Shown piece by piece: positions 50,941 to 59,450 of a stretch of 64,000 nt of DNA. The translations under genes were made by a program, and so were the position numbers. The stretch spans positions 6,572,001-6,636,000 of the forward strand of contig NZ_CP092915.1 in assembly GCF_022557175.1 (NCBI RefSeq), written 5' to 3'. The DNA comes from Mycolicibacterium sp. YH-1. GTDB lineage: Bacteria > Actinomycetota > Actinomycetes > Mycobacteriales > Mycobacteriaceae. The notes under the pieces were generated by a model, which was not told the origin of the DNA, did no database searches, and worked only from the letters and a program-made list of their open reading frames with translations. The stretch's first letter is position 1, and every line of letters begins with the position of its first letter.

Positions 50941-51004
50941 CGCCGAGACTGCGGTCAGATCACGAATTCCACTGGAAACGCGATCTGGCCGCAGTCTCGC
51001 GGCG
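50941..51004. terminator. Bidirectional hairpin between aldehyde dehydrogenase and fadE5 paralogue
   Basis: CGCCG-AGACTGCGGTCAGATC (50941-50961) pairs with GATCTGGCCGCAGTCT-CG-CGGCG (50982-51004), with one mismatch and a 2-nt bulge, around a 20-nt loop. It fills the 89-bp convergent interval. It shares CGAGACTGC with the palindrome after php, so it may belong to a family of dispersed mycobacterial palindromes used as terminators. Confidence 0.7.
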
Positions 51005-51013
51005 TTCTGGGGT

Positions 51014-52849
51014 CTAGAAGGACTCTTCGGCGAGTTCCATGACCGCCAGGTCGACATCGTCGATCTTGCGCCGGTCGGCGGTCAGTCGCGGGAGCACGTT
51101 CTTGGCGAAGAACCGGGCCGCGCCGACCTTGCCCTGGTAGTAGGCACGGTCGCGGTCGGAGACTTCGCCGTCGAGTGAACCGAGCGCGATCTCTGCGCCG
51201 CGCAGCAGCAGCCAGCTGATCACCAGATCGCCGACGGCGAACAGGAACGACACCGACTCCAGCCCCAACCGGTACAGCTCACGGGAACTCTCCTGCGAGG
51301 CGATCAGGAATCCGGTCATCGTGGCGACCATGGCCTGCACGTCGGCCAGGGCCGTGGCCAGCAGCACCCGGCAGTCGGCGAGTTCCTCGCGAGCGGACTC
51401 GCTGGTCAGGAAGGCCTGTATCTGCCCGGAGATGTGGCCAAGCGCGACACCTTGATCGCGGGCGATCTTGCGGAAGAAGAAGTCCTGCGCCTGGATGGCG
51501 GTGGTGCCCTCATACAGCGAGTCGATCTTCGCGTCGCGGATGTACTGCTCGATCGGATAGTCCTGCAGGAAGCCCGACCCGCCGAAGGTCTGCAGGCTCT
51601 CGGTGAGCGTCTGATAGGCGCGCTCGGAGCCCACGCCCTTGACGATCGGCAGCAGCAGATCGTTGACCCGCTCGGCGAGCGCGGCGTCGGCCCCCGATAC
51701 GACGAACGCGGCCGACGGGTCCTGGTGTGCTGCGGTGTACAGGTACAGCGACCGCAGCCCCTCGGCGTAGGCCTTCTGGGTCATCAACGCTCGCCGAACG
51801 TCGGGGTGGTGCAGAATGCTGACCCGCGGTGCCGACTTGTCGGTCATCTGCGTCAGATCGGCTCCCTGGATACGGGTCTTCGCGTACTCCAGAGCGTTGA
51901 GGTATCCCGTCGACAGCGTCGATATGGCCTTGGTGCCGACCATCATTCGCGCGTACTCGATGATCTTGAACATCTGCGCGATGCCGTTGTGCACATCGCC
52001 CACCAGCCAGCCGACGGCGGGCCGATCGTGCTGGCCGAACGTCAGCTCGCACGTCGCCGAGACCTTCAGCCCCATCTTGTGTTCGAGGTTGGTGACGTAG
52101 ACGCCGTTGCGTTCGCCCGGCTCACCGGTCTGCGGGTCGGGCATAAACTTGGGGACCAGGAACAGCGATAGCCCCTTGGTGCCCGGACCAGCGCCCTCGG
52201 GGCGCGCCAGCACCATGTGCATGATGTTCTCGAAGAGGTCGTCGGAGTCACCCGAGGTGATGAAGCGCTTCACACCGTCCAGGTGCCACGTCCCGTCGGG
52301 CTGCTCGACGGCCTTGGTGCGTCCGGCACCGACGTCGGAGCCGGCGTCGGGTTCCGTGAGCACCATCGTCGCGCCCCAGTTGCGATCGATAGCCATTGCG
52401 GCCCAATGCTTCTGCTGCTCGTTGCCGATGTGGTAGAGGATGTTCGCGAGAACCGGACCGGCGAGGTAGATGAACGCGGCGGGCTGAGCGCCGAGCGCGA
52501 ACTCGTTGATCGCCCAGGTCACCATCGAGGGCGCGGGCATACCGCCGACCTCCTCGACCAGTCCGATGCGGAACCACTCGCCCTGCTGCCACGTCCGCAC
52601 CGATTTCTTGAACGGCTCGGGCAGCGTCACCGTGTGGGTGTCGGGATCGAATGTCGGTGGATGGCGGTCGGACTCGGCGAACGCCTCGGCCAGCGGCCCC
52701 TCGGCCTGTCGGGCAGCCTCGGCCAACATCTCCCGCACCGTGGCGGGGTCCAGATCGCCGAACTCTCCGGTGGCGAGCACCTTCTCCAGATCCAGGACTT
52801 CGAAGAGGTTGAATTCCAGATCGCGCACATTGCTCTTGTAGTGGCCCAT
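51014..52849 (-). CDS. FadE5-type acyl-CoA dehydrogenase (paralogue of fadE5)
   Basis: A 611-aa acyl-CoA dehydrogenase with ATG 52849 and AAAGG about 8 nt upstream. It is the same length as the FadE5 at 20.5 kb and highly similar along its whole length: shared [18 protein letters not shown] opening, [36 protein letters not shown] and [18 protein letters not shown] with the catalytic Glu. The C-terminal ~120 residues and the region around 100-150 differ most. It likely oxidises acyl-CoA of a different chain length or branching. A TTAC-N6-GTAA palindrome lies 46 bp upstream, as for fadE5, pointing to shared control. Confidence 0.9.
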   Translation of the reverse strand: MGHYKSNVRDLEFNLFEVLDLEKVLATGEFGDLDPATVREMLAEAARQAEGPLAEAFAESDRHPPTFDPDTHTVTLPEPFKKSVRTWQQGEWFRIGLVEEVGGMPAPSMVTWAINEFALGAQPAAFIYLAGPVLANILYHIGNEQQKHWAAMAIDRNWGATMVLTEPDAGSDVGAGRTKAVEQPDGTWHLDGVKRFITSGDSDDLFENIMHMVLARPEGAGPGTKGLSLFLVPKFMPDPQTGEPGERNGVYVTNLEHKMGLKVSATCELTFGQHDRPAVGWLVGDVHNGIAQMFKIIEYARMMVGTKAISTLSTGYLNALEYAKTRIQGADLTQMTDKSAPRVSILHHPDVRRALMTQKAYAEGLRSLYLYTAAHQDPSAAFVVSGADAALAERVNDLLLPIVKGVGSERAYQTLTESLQTFGGSGFLQDYPIEQYIRDAKIDSLYEGTTAIQAQDFFFRKIARDQGVALGHISGQIQAFLTSESAREELADCRVLLATALADVQAMVATMTGFLIASQESSRELYRLGLESVSFLFAVGDLVISWLLLRGAEIALGSLDGEVSDRDRAYYQGKVGAARFFAKNVLPRLTADRRKIDDVDLAVMELAEESF

Positions 52850-52894
52850 GACCCGCGCCTTTCACGATCGAATGCGCACCAAGCCTAGCCGCGA

Positions 52895-52908
52895 TTACCC
52901 GTCGGTAA
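52895..52908. promoter_or_regulatory. Candidate operator TTACC-N4-GGTAA upstream of fadE5 paralogue
   Basis: Perfect 5-bp arms; contains the TTAC-N6-GTAA core found before fadE5 and between fadA2 and fabG4. Its distance from the start codon (46 bp) is close to that at fadE5 (48 bp). Confidence 0.55.
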
Positions 52909-52946
52909 CCAGTTATCGGGGCCCGGGCCACCGCTCAGTCAGAGCG

Positions 52947-53471
52947 TCAGGCGGCCTTCGCCCAGCGTGCGCAGACGAAGTCGCCGTTGACGGCCGACTC
53001 GAGGAGCTTCCACTCCGATCGTGTGGGCAACACGCGAGCCCCCGCACCCAGCGAACACGGTGCGTAGGAGACGATGATCTCGTCCACCAGGCCAGCGGCG
53101 ACGAACTGCGCGGCGACGTGCCCACCACCGAGCAGCCAGACGTCCCTGTCGGCCGCCGCCTCCACCAGCGTCGGGTACAGGCCGGTGATCTGACCCGAGA
53201 ACGTGTGCACCGGATGGCCGTCGGCGATGATTCCCGGCCGGCTGGTGAGCACCCACGACGGCTGTTCATACATCCAGTCACCGGGCTGGTTGTCGCGGAC
53301 CCACTCGTAGGTACTGGAGCCCATCACCAGTGCGCCAACGGATTTCGCGAATGCCTCGTAGCCGAACGGGCCATCGACGTCGATGTCGCGCGTCAGCAGC
53401 CAGGCCAGGCTGTCGTTCTCGTCGACGATGAAGCCGTCCAGGCTCGACGCGGTGTAGTAAATGCAGGCCAT
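52947..53471 (-). CDS. RibD C-terminal / dihydrofolate reductase-like protein
   Basis: A 174-aa protein from ATG 53471 (MACIYYTASSLDGFIVDEND) with GAGGAA about 8 nt upstream. The frame extends to 53627 but that part is antisense-type noise over the AraC gene. The fold is RibD-C/DHFR: the N-terminal substrate strand TASSLDGFI, GSSTYEW, and the NADPH loop DVWLLGGGHVAAQFVAAGLVDEIIVS. Such small stand-alone members are NADPH reductases of unknown substrate. It starts 2 bp after the stop of the AraC-type regulator, so the two are one operon. Confidence 0.82.
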   Translation of the reverse strand: MACIYYTASSLDGFIVDENDSLAWLLTRDIDVDGPFGYEAFAKSVGALVMGSSTYEWVRDNQPGDWMYEQPSWVLTSRPGIIADGHPVHTFSGQITGLYPTLVEAAADRDVWLLGGGHVAAQFVAAGLVDEIIVSYAPCSLGAGARVLPTRSEWKLLESAVNGDFVCARWAKAA

Positions 53472-53473
53472 TG

Positions 53474-54385
53474 TCAGTTTCCTCTCATCCAGTCCAGTGG
53501 GTCGCCGAGCCCGGTGCGCACGCCATGGCGGGCGAGCATCGCTCGTACGAGTTCGCGCCGATGCGCGGAGTAGGTCAGAACGTGCGCGACGATGCCGTAG
53601 AGCTGGAAGGACTCCGGCGGATCGCACAGCGCGTCGATGACGGTGTCACCGAGACGGCCCTGTTGTGCGTGGTCGGCGATCATCGCGCTCCAGCGGGCGG
53701 CGATGCCACGGTGGTCGTCGGCCAGGTCAGCCGCCGACCTGCGTGGGAGACGCGTGGGCTGGTCCCGGCCCTCGATGCTGGCCAGCCACACCTGTTTGGT
53801 CCAGACGATCGCCCCGAGTACCGCGCCGACGGACTCCTCCTCACCGTCCCATTCCAGTACCACCTGCCCGGGTGAAAGCCGTTCCGTCCATTGCTCTTCG
53901 GTCAGCTCCATCGCGTGGGCGATGAGGTGGTCGGTGTCGGCGAGGTCATGGGCGACCATGAGCTGGGAGACATCGGGTGCCGTGTCGTTCGGATCGCCGC
54001 GCAACCACAGCGACTCGGGCGGGTGAAAGTGCAGCCCGTTGGGTGCGGTCAGCCAGAAGTCGACGTCGGCGGCCTGCGACGGCGGGACACCGTAGGAGCG
54101 CCGGAACGCCCGGGAGAACACCTCGGCCGACGACCACCCCTCGTCGGCGGCGACGGCCGCGACACCCTCCCCCCGCTGCAGACGCCACGCGGCGCGCTCG
54201 AGCATGACGCGGCGACGCAGCGCCGCGGGCGGCTCTCCCGTCAACCGACGCACCTGGCGGGAGAAGTGGAACTCCGAGGCGAAGCTGCTGCGTGCCATGT
54301 CGGCGACATCGGAGTTATCGCCGTCGACCACCGCGTCGAGCAGTTCGCGTAGGCGGTCGCGGCGCGAGTTCGGTTGGTCGCTCAC
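53474..54385 (-). CDS. AraC-type HTH protein with C-terminal DinB-like domain
   Basis: About 303 aa from GTG 54385 (VSDQPNSRRDRLRELLDAV); earlier in-frame starts at 54406 and 54421 would add 7-12 residues, and no ribosome site settles it. The N-terminal ~110 residues are an AraC double HTH: MARSSFASEFHFSRQVRRLTGEPPAALRRRVMLERAAWRL and GVAAVAADEGWSSAEVFSRAFRRSYGVPPS. The remainder has the four-helix DinB/YfiT-like pattern with TDHLIAHAMELTEEQW and YGIVAHVLTYSAHRRELVRAML, the HxxxH placement typical of metal-binding DinB proteins. An AraC HTH at the N-terminus joined to a DinB-like sensor is uncommon. It likely controls the downstream reductase gene. Confidence 0.78.
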   Translation of the reverse strand: MSDQPNSRRDRLRELLDAVVDGDNSDVADMARSSFASEFHFSRQVRRLTGEPPAALRRRVMLERAAWRLQRGEGVAAVAADEGWSSAEVFSRAFRRSYGVPPSQAADVDFWLTAPNGLHFHPPESLWLRGDPNDTAPDVSQLMVAHDLADTDHLIAHAMELTEEQWTERLSPGQVVLEWDGEEESVGAVLGAIVWTKQVWLASIEGRDQPTRLPRRSAADLADDHRGIAARWSAMIADHAQQGRLGDTVIDALCDPPESFQLYGIVAHVLTYSAHRRELVRAMLARHGVRTGLGDPLDWMRGN

Positions 54386-54479
54386 AGTCAACGAGTATGG
54401 GTGCATCGCCGCCGCAGGCACATGACGTTTCCTGCTCTCCCGCCTTGCCTGCGACGCTGCGCACTAGACTCGCCGCACA

Positions 54480-55625
54480 GTGAGCGAATTCGACGCGCTG
54501 TGCGCCAACAACGACGACCTGGCTGAACTACGGTCCGCGGTCCGGTCGTTTCTCGCCGCGGACCGTGACCGGTACGGCTGGCGGCCTGCCGTCGACTGCT
54601 GGTTGTCCCGGTGGGACGCCGACTTCAGCATCCGGTTGGCGAAGGCGGGTTTCGTCGGTCTGACCATTCCCGTCGAGTACGGCGGACGCGGGTTGGGTTA
54701 TCTGCACCGGTATGTGGTGACCGAGGAGATGCTCGCGCACGGAGCGCCGGTCGGGGCGCACTGGATCGCCGACCGTCAGGTCGCGCCCGCGCTGCTGACC
54801 TACGGTTCCGAGGAGCAGCGGCGCAGGCTGCTACCCCGCATCGCCGAGGGCCGGTTGTACTCCGCGATCGGTATGAGCGAGTACGGCGCGGGCTCCGATC
54901 TCGCCGCTGTCGCCACCCGGGCCACCCGCTCGGATGACGGCTGGGTCCTCAACGGCTCCAAGGTGTGGACCAGCGGCGCCCACGAGGCCCACCAGGTGGT
55001 GGTGCTGGCCAGGAGCAGTCCGCTGGACCCCGAGCACAGGCACGCCGGCTTCAGCCAGTTCATCGTGCCCACCGACGCGCCCGGCGTCACCATCGAGCCG
55101 ATCATTCTCATGAACGGCGAACACCACTTCAACGAGGTGCGCTTCGACGACGTCGCGCTGTCCGATGGCGACCTGCTCGGCGATGTCGGTGACGGGTGGC
55201 ATCAGGTGACCTCCGAACTCGGCTTCGAGCGCAGCGGCCCCGAGCGTTTTCTGTCAACGGCCACACTGCTTTTCGCGACCATCGACGCGCTGGGCCGCCG
55301 CGACGTCGACGACCGCACGGCCGCCGAGGTCGGCGACCTGCTGGCGCGGATGATCTCGTTGCGCCAACTGTCGATATCGGTGGCGCGGGCGCTGACCGAG
55401 GGGCAGGACGCCAATGCGCGCGCCGCGCTGGTGAAGGATCTGGGCACCCGGTTCGAGCAGGACTCGGTGGAGATCGCCGCCGACCTCATCGACGCCCTCG
55501 ACGGACCCGATACCGAACCGCTGCGCGCGATGCTGGCCACGGCGCGCGTGCACTCACCACTTTTCACCCTGCGCGGCGGTACCAATGAGGTTCTGCGCGG
55601 TGTCGTCGCGAAGGCCCTGGCATGA
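54480..55625 (+). CDS. Acyl-CoA dehydrogenase subunit (beta-like, 381 aa)
   Basis: A 381-aa acyl-CoA dehydrogenase with GTG start. The ACAD fold is complete: GFVGLTIPVEYGGRGLG, the FAD/substrate loop MSEYGAGSDLAAVATRA, WVLNGSKVWTSGA, and the terminal FTLRGGTNEVLRGVVAKAL. It is directly coupled (ATGA) to a second, shorter ACAD gene. In mycobacteria such adjacent pairs (FadE26-27, FadE28-29) form alpha2-beta2 enzymes for steroid side-chain or other bulky acyl-CoAs. A similar two-subunit enzyme is inferred here; substrate unknown. Confidence 0.87.
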   Translation: MSEFDALCANNDDLAELRSAVRSFLAADRDRYGWRPAVDCWLSRWDADFSIRLAKAGFVGLTIPVEYGGRGLGYLHRYVVTEEMLAHGAPVGAHWIADRQVAPALLTYGSEEQRRRLLPRIAEGRLYSAIGMSEYGAGSDLAAVATRATRSDDGWVLNGSKVWTSGAHEAHQVVVLARSSPLDPEHRHAGFSQFIVPTDAPGVTIEPIILMNGEHHFNEVRFDDVALSDGDLLGDVGDGWHQVTSELGFERSGPERFLSTATLLFATIDALGRRDVDDRTAAEVGDLLARMISLRQLSISVARALTEGQDANARAALVKDLGTRFEQDSVEIAADLIDALDGPDTEPLRAMLATARVHSPLFTLRGGTNEVLRGVVAKALA

Positions 55626-56650
55626 CAGAAGCAGGCATGACAGACGAACTCCGCCAACTGGTCGACGATATCGGCCGCCGCTCGTTCGACGAGCGCGTGG
55701 GTCAGCACACGTTGCCGGTGGCCTTCGACTCCTCCCTGTGGCGCACTCTGGAGGAGACCGGCCTGACCCGGCTGACCACCGCCCAGGACGCCGGACCAAC
55801 CGAGGTGGCCACCGTCCTCGGCAGTCTGGCCCGCTATGCCGCCGCCGTGCCGATCGCCGAAACCGACCTTCTCGCAGCATGGTTGGCCGACCAGGCCAGC
55901 CTCCCGGTGCCCACCGACGGGCCCATGACCGTCGCGATCGCCCGCGGTGAGGCGATCGACGGACGGCTGGTCGGCACGGCCGTCGACGTTCCGTGGCCGG
56001 ACTCGCCTGCGATGCTGCTCGCGGTCGGCACCTCCGAGGCCACCCACGTCACGGTGTGCTCAGGAGCCGAGGCCACCACCTCACACAACCTCGCCGGCGA
56101 GCCACGCGGCACAATCGATTTCGATCTCGCGGTGGCGGACACGGTGCGCCTGCCCACGGGCGTGTACGACGAACTCGTGCGCCGCGGGGCGTGGGCGCGC
56201 AGCGTGCAGATCGTCGGTGCGTTCGACGCCGCAGCCTCGCTGACGGCGGCGCACACGCGTGAGCGCATCCAGTTCGGTCGCCCACTCAAGGCCTTTCAGG
56301 CGGTGCAGCACTCCCTCGCCGGCATGCTGGGTGAGGTCGAACGCGCAAGAGCGGCAACCGCACTGGCAGTGTCCGCAGCAGCCGACCACGGATTCGACAG
56401 TGATCAAGCCGAGTTCGCGGTCACAGTCGCCAAGGTGGCCGTCGGCCGGGCGGTCGGTCCGGTCACCACCATCGCACACCAGTTGCATGGTGCGATCGGT
56501 GTGACGATCGAGCATCAGCTCTGGCTGGCCACCATGCGCGCGCGCAGTTGGTCCGATGAGTTCGGCAGCGCAGGACACCACGCCAGGCGGCTCGGACGGC
56601 GTGCGCTCGCCGCCGAGAACCCGTGGGATCTCGTGGTCGGCGGCCCATAG
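55622..56650 (+). CDS. Acyl-CoA dehydrogenase subunit (alpha-like, 342 aa)
   Basis: A 342-aa protein starting at ATG 55622, inside the previous stop (ATGA). It is shorter than a normal ACAD and its middle domain is reduced (residues ~100-185). The C-terminal helical domain keeps the FAD-binding RERIQFGRPLKAFQAVQH and the conserved LHGAIGVTIEHQL. A lone protein of this shape would lack a full active site, which supports a heteromeric complex with the 381-aa partner. It converges on the NAT gene with 10 bp between stops. Confidence 0.85.
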   Translation: MTEAGMTDELRQLVDDIGRRSFDERVGQHTLPVAFDSSLWRTLEETGLTRLTTAQDAGPTEVATVLGSLARYAAAVPIAETDLLAAWLADQASLPVPTDGPMTVAIARGEAIDGRLVGTAVDVPWPDSPAMLLAVGTSEATHVTVCSGAEATTSHNLAGEPRGTIDFDLAVADTVRLPTGVYDELVRRGAWARSVQIVGAFDAAASLTAAHTRERIQFGRPLKAFQAVQHSLAGMLGEVERARAATALAVSAAADHGFDSDQAEFAVTVAKVAVGRAVGPVTTIAHQLHGAIGVTIEHQLWLATMRARSWSDEFGSAGHHARRLGRRALAAENPWDLVVGGP

Positions 56651-56660
56651 CCAGGGCGAC

Positions 56661-57506
56661 TCAGGTGTCGAGCACCTGGGTCAACCGCGCCTCGACGACG
56701 CTGCGGCCGCCGAGATCGTCGATATCGATGCCGAACGTGCCGGCGAGGACGTCCAGCACCTGCGCCGCGGTGTCGAACCGGATCTTCTCGCTGCCGTTCG
56801 CGCGATGAATCGCCAGATTGCGGCCGCGCAGGTTGTAGCGCGCCTCGTCGGTCACCAACGCCGCAGTGAGACCGGTGACGAAGATTGACGACGGATGCGT
56901 CGAGACGTACCAGCTGCCGACCTCCAGGTCGATCCGCGGCCGCGGTTGTGTGGTGAACACGTACAGCGACTGCCACGTCTCGCGGACCTGTGCACACAGC
57001 ATCAGCTGCGCACCGTCCTCGACGATTCGGTAGGGCTCGTGCCGGGTCTGCTGTATTGGGCCCGCGACCAACCGGATCGGGGACGACAGGGTCTGTCCAC
57101 CGAACCCGACGTCGACGAGGAAGGGCTGATCGTCTCCGGGCACCGTCACCGACAGCACCTGGTGTGTCTTCGCCGGGAGCGGCGCATCGGGTTCTCTCAT
57201 CCACACCACCCGTCCGGTGATGCGTTCGACACCGAACCCCAGCGCGTCCAGTACGAAGCCGAACAGCCCGTTGTGTTCGTAGCAGTAGCCGCCCCGGCGG
57301 CGCGCCACGAGCTTGTCCTCGAGCACCACCGGTCCCAGCTCATCGACCGGCACACCGAGCACTGGGTCGAGGTTCTCGAAGGGAATCGTGCGGCCGTGCG
57401 CGGCCACCAGCGCGTGCAGCGCCTCCTCGGTCGGGCTCGTCGGGCCGTCATAGCCGATTCGGGTGAGGTAGGCGGCCGGGTCGAGATCGGGGGCGGCTTC
57501 GGTCAT
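56661..57506 (-). CDS. nat: Arylamine N-acetyltransferase
   Basis: A 281-aa NAT from ATG 57506 (MTEAAPDLDPAAYLTRIGY), three codons inside the open frame; a G-rich stretch precedes it. The thiol-protease-like triad is complete: Cys75 in RRGGYCYEHNG, His115 in KTHQVLSV and Asp132 in FLVDVGFGG. NAT moves acetyl or propionyl groups from CoA to arylamines and hydrazines, isoniazid being the known test substrate. In M. tuberculosis nat sits in the hsaADCB cholesterol operon; here it stands apart from such genes, so it may be a second NAT or a relocated one. Confidence 0.93.
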   Translation of the reverse strand: MTEAAPDLDPAAYLTRIGYDGPTSPTEEALHALVAAHGRTIPFENLDPVLGVPVDELGPVVLEDKLVARRRGGYCYEHNGLFGFVLDALGFGVERITGRVVWMREPDAPLPAKTHQVLSVTVPGDDQPFLVDVGFGGQTLSSPIRLVAGPIQQTRHEPYRIVEDGAQLMLCAQVRETWQSLYVFTTQPRPRIDLEVGSWYVSTHPSSIFVTGLTAALVTDEARYNLRGRNLAIHRANGSEKIRFDTAAQVLDVLAGTFGIDIDDLGGRSVVEARLTQVLDT

Positions 57507-57609
57507 GCCCCCCATGGTGCGGCCTCAACTCTGGTTCAGGTCAACTTCACACCCACGATGTGACCCTGACTACTGCACATGGTGCCCGAGAGGCGCAGTA
57601 TGGAGTCAA

Positions 57610-58098
57610 ATGACCAAATTGACGCACACGGCGATAGTCGCCATGGCCCTGTCGCTCATGGCCATCAACCCCGCGACCGCCTCCGCGAGTCCCGAGCAGG
57701 CCGGTGCCGCGCAGATGCCTATGACCAGCAAGTGGCGCGCGTGCGACTTCACCTTGATGAAGTGGCCCGCCGCGACCGGCGATGCGCGCCCGTTCGCGCA
57801 GGTCAGCTCGTCGGCGGGCACCGTCACCGCCAACGTCACGATCCACACCGCCGTGCCCAACACCCACTACGACGTGCGGGTGATTCAGACACCGCGGCCA
57901 TCCATTGGCTGTGCGCCGGGGGCCCCTGGCGTGATCGCTGGTGGCCTACAGACCGATGGCACCGGCGTCGGCGGCGTGTCCCTGGTCGGCCCGGTCGCAA
58001 CTGACGCGACCGGCGCATGGGTGATAGTGACGCGGCCGGCTGCGCACTCACAAACGCCCGAGGAGTTCTACACCACGACCTTCATCGCCGCGATCTAG
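57610..58098 (+). CDS. Secreted protein of unknown function
   Basis: A 162-aa protein from ATG 57610 (MTKLTHTAIVAMALSLMAIN), with GGAG 4 nt upstream; the open frame further left lies over the NAT start and is not used. A signal peptide ends near ATASA-SPEQ (residue ~26). The mature part has two cysteines (ACDF and GCAPG) that could pair, and a beta-rich pattern (SSAGTVTANVTIHTAVPNTHYDVRVIQ), like small mycobacterial exported proteins. I do not recognise the family. It lies 10 bp before a lipoprotein gene. Confidence 0.7.
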   Translation: MTKLTHTAIVAMALSLMAINPATASASPEQAGAAQMPMTSKWRACDFTLMKWPAATGDARPFAQVSSSAGTVTANVTIHTAVPNTHYDVRVIQTPRPSIGCAPGAPGVIAGGLQTDGTGVGGVSLVGPVATDATGAWVIVTRPAAHSQTPEEFYTTTFIAAI

Positions 58099-58108
58099 TC
58101 GGACATCA

Positions 58109-58552
58109 GTGCCGATCCGGGTGTCTTCCAGGTGGATTCTCGTCGCCACGACAGCGTTGCTGCTGACGGCCGCGGGGTGTTCGAGCGACGAACCGGCGAG
58201 CACCGTCCCGTCGGGACAGACCAGCGACTCGGCGGCGCAGCCCACACCGGGCCAGGAGCCCGCCGAGCCCGGCAGCGCCGAGCAGGGTTCCGCGGACTTC
58301 GGCCCGCTGCCGCCGCTCGATTCCAAGGGCTGTATTGACGTGACCAGCGCCAACCTCGACCTCGCGGTGGCCACCAACGCCGACCAGGCGCGAGCGGCCG
58401 CCGACATCATCGCGGGGTTCGGACCGCCCGCGTCAGTAGCCGAGGCGCTCGAGCACTTCGTCGGTACCGGCGGCGTCCACTTCGACGACCCCGACTTCAG
58501 CGAGTACAACGCCCGGATCGACGGCTGGGTCAAGGCGGTGTGCCCGCTGTAG
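58109..58552 (+). CDS. Putative lipoprotein of unknown function
   Basis: A 147-aa protein with GTG start. The N-terminal hydrophobic stretch ends LLLTAAGCSSDEP, a mycobacterial lipobox-like sequence with the acylated Cys near residue 24. A low-complexity Ser/Pro/Glu-rich linker (~25-65) follows, then a small domain with two cysteines (KGCIDVTSANLDLAVA and VKAVCPL). I do not recognise the family. It is 10 bp after the secreted-protein gene, so the two are probably cotranscribed. Confidence 0.7.
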   Translation: MPIRVSSRWILVATTALLLTAAGCSSDEPASTVPSGQTSDSAAQPTPGQEPAEPGSAEQGSADFGPLPPLDSKGCIDVTSANLDLAVATNADQARAAADIIAGFGPPASVAEALEHFVGTGGVHFDDPDFSEYNARIDGWVKAVCPL

Positions 58553-58596
58553 CTGCTGAGGATTTCCCCCTCGGCCGCGATCCGGTACCCTAAAAC

Positions 58597-58610
58597 TAGA
58601 ACACGTTCCA
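58597..58610. promoter_or_regulatory. KstR-like operator upstream of acyltransferase-fadD-lipO operon
   Basis: TAGAACACGTTCCA, flanked AAAC and ATTT, fits TnnAACnnGTTnnA fully, with an 8-bp inner palindrome GAAC-AC-GTTC. It ends 18 bp before the GTG start, with the GGGGG ribosome site between. Binding would block transcription, so cholesterol-linked derepression of this operon is predicted. Confidence 0.65.
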
Positions 58611-58628
58611 ATTTGCCCAGGGGGTCCC

Positions 58629-59450
58629 GTGAACGCGAACGACGTCAGCCCGTCAGAGATCGGGTCGTCCGAGATAACGAAGTGGGACCCGGGGCTCACC
58701 GAACGCGTCATGGGCCTGCTCCGCCCGCTGATCAAGGGGTACCACCGTGCCGAGGTGCGGGGCCTGGACGACTTCCCGGCCGGCGGCGCGCTGGTCGTGG
58801 GCAATCACTCGGGTGGTTTGTTCGCGATGGACGTGCCGGTGTTCGCGACGGGCTTCTACGAGCGGTTCGGCTACGACCGCCCCGTCTTCACGCTGAGCCA
58901 CGACATCATCTTCACCGGACCCACCGGTGACTTCTTCCGCAAGACCGGATTCATCGGTGCCAATCACGAGAACGCCGACGAGGCGCTCCGGTCGGGCGGC
59001 GTCGTCATCGTGTTCCCCGGTGGCGACTTCGACGTGTACCGGCCGACCCTGTCGGAGGACAGGATCGACTTCGGCGGTCGCACCGGTTATGTGCGCGCCG
59101 CGATCAATGCCGGTGTGCCGATCGTGCCCTCGGTGTCGATAGGCGGTCAGCAGGCGCAGTTCTTCCTGTCCCGCGGTGAGTGGATGGCCAAGGCGCTGCG
59201 CCTGGACAAGCTGCTGCGCGTGAAGATCCTGCCCATATCGTTCGGGTTCCCGTTCGGCTTGAGCGCCGTGCTGCCCGTCAATCTGCCTCTGCCGACCAAG
59301 ATCGTCACGCAGGTGCTGCCCGCCATCGACATCGTCGCCACCTTCGGCGAGGACCCCGACGTCGACGAGGTCGACGCCCACGTCCGGCACGTCATGCAGA
59401 CCGCGATGGACGAGCTCGCCAAGGAACGCAAGCTGCCGGTGCTCGGCTGA
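58629..59450 (+). CDS. Lysophospholipid-type acyltransferase (Rv1428c-like)
   Basis: A 273-aa acyltransferase with GTG start after GGGGG. It belongs to the LPLAT/DGAT2-like superfamily: GNHSGGLFAMD (His60) in place of the NHxxxxD box, with the Asp further away than usual, and FPGGDFDVYRP in place of FPEG. A following ISFGFPFGLSAVLPVNLPLPTKI stretch suits membrane contact. It should acylate a glycerol or lysolipid acceptor with acyl-CoA. It is coupled to the fadD gene (TGATG) and a lipase-like gene, the Rv1428c-Rv1427c-Rv1426c order of M. tuberculosis. Confidence 0.85.
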   Translation: MNANDVSPSEIGSSEITKWDPGLTERVMGLLRPLIKGYHRAEVRGLDDFPAGGALVVGNHSGGLFAMDVPVFATGFYERFGYDRPVFTLSHDIIFTGPTGDFFRKTGFIGANHENADEALRSGGVVIVFPGGDFDVYRPTLSEDRIDFGGRTGYVRAAINAGVPIVPSVSIGGQQAQFFLSRGEWMAKALRLDKLLRVKILPISFGFPFGLSAVLPVNLPLPTKIVTQVLPAIDIVATFGEDPDVDEVDAHVRHVMQTAMDELAKERKLPVLG

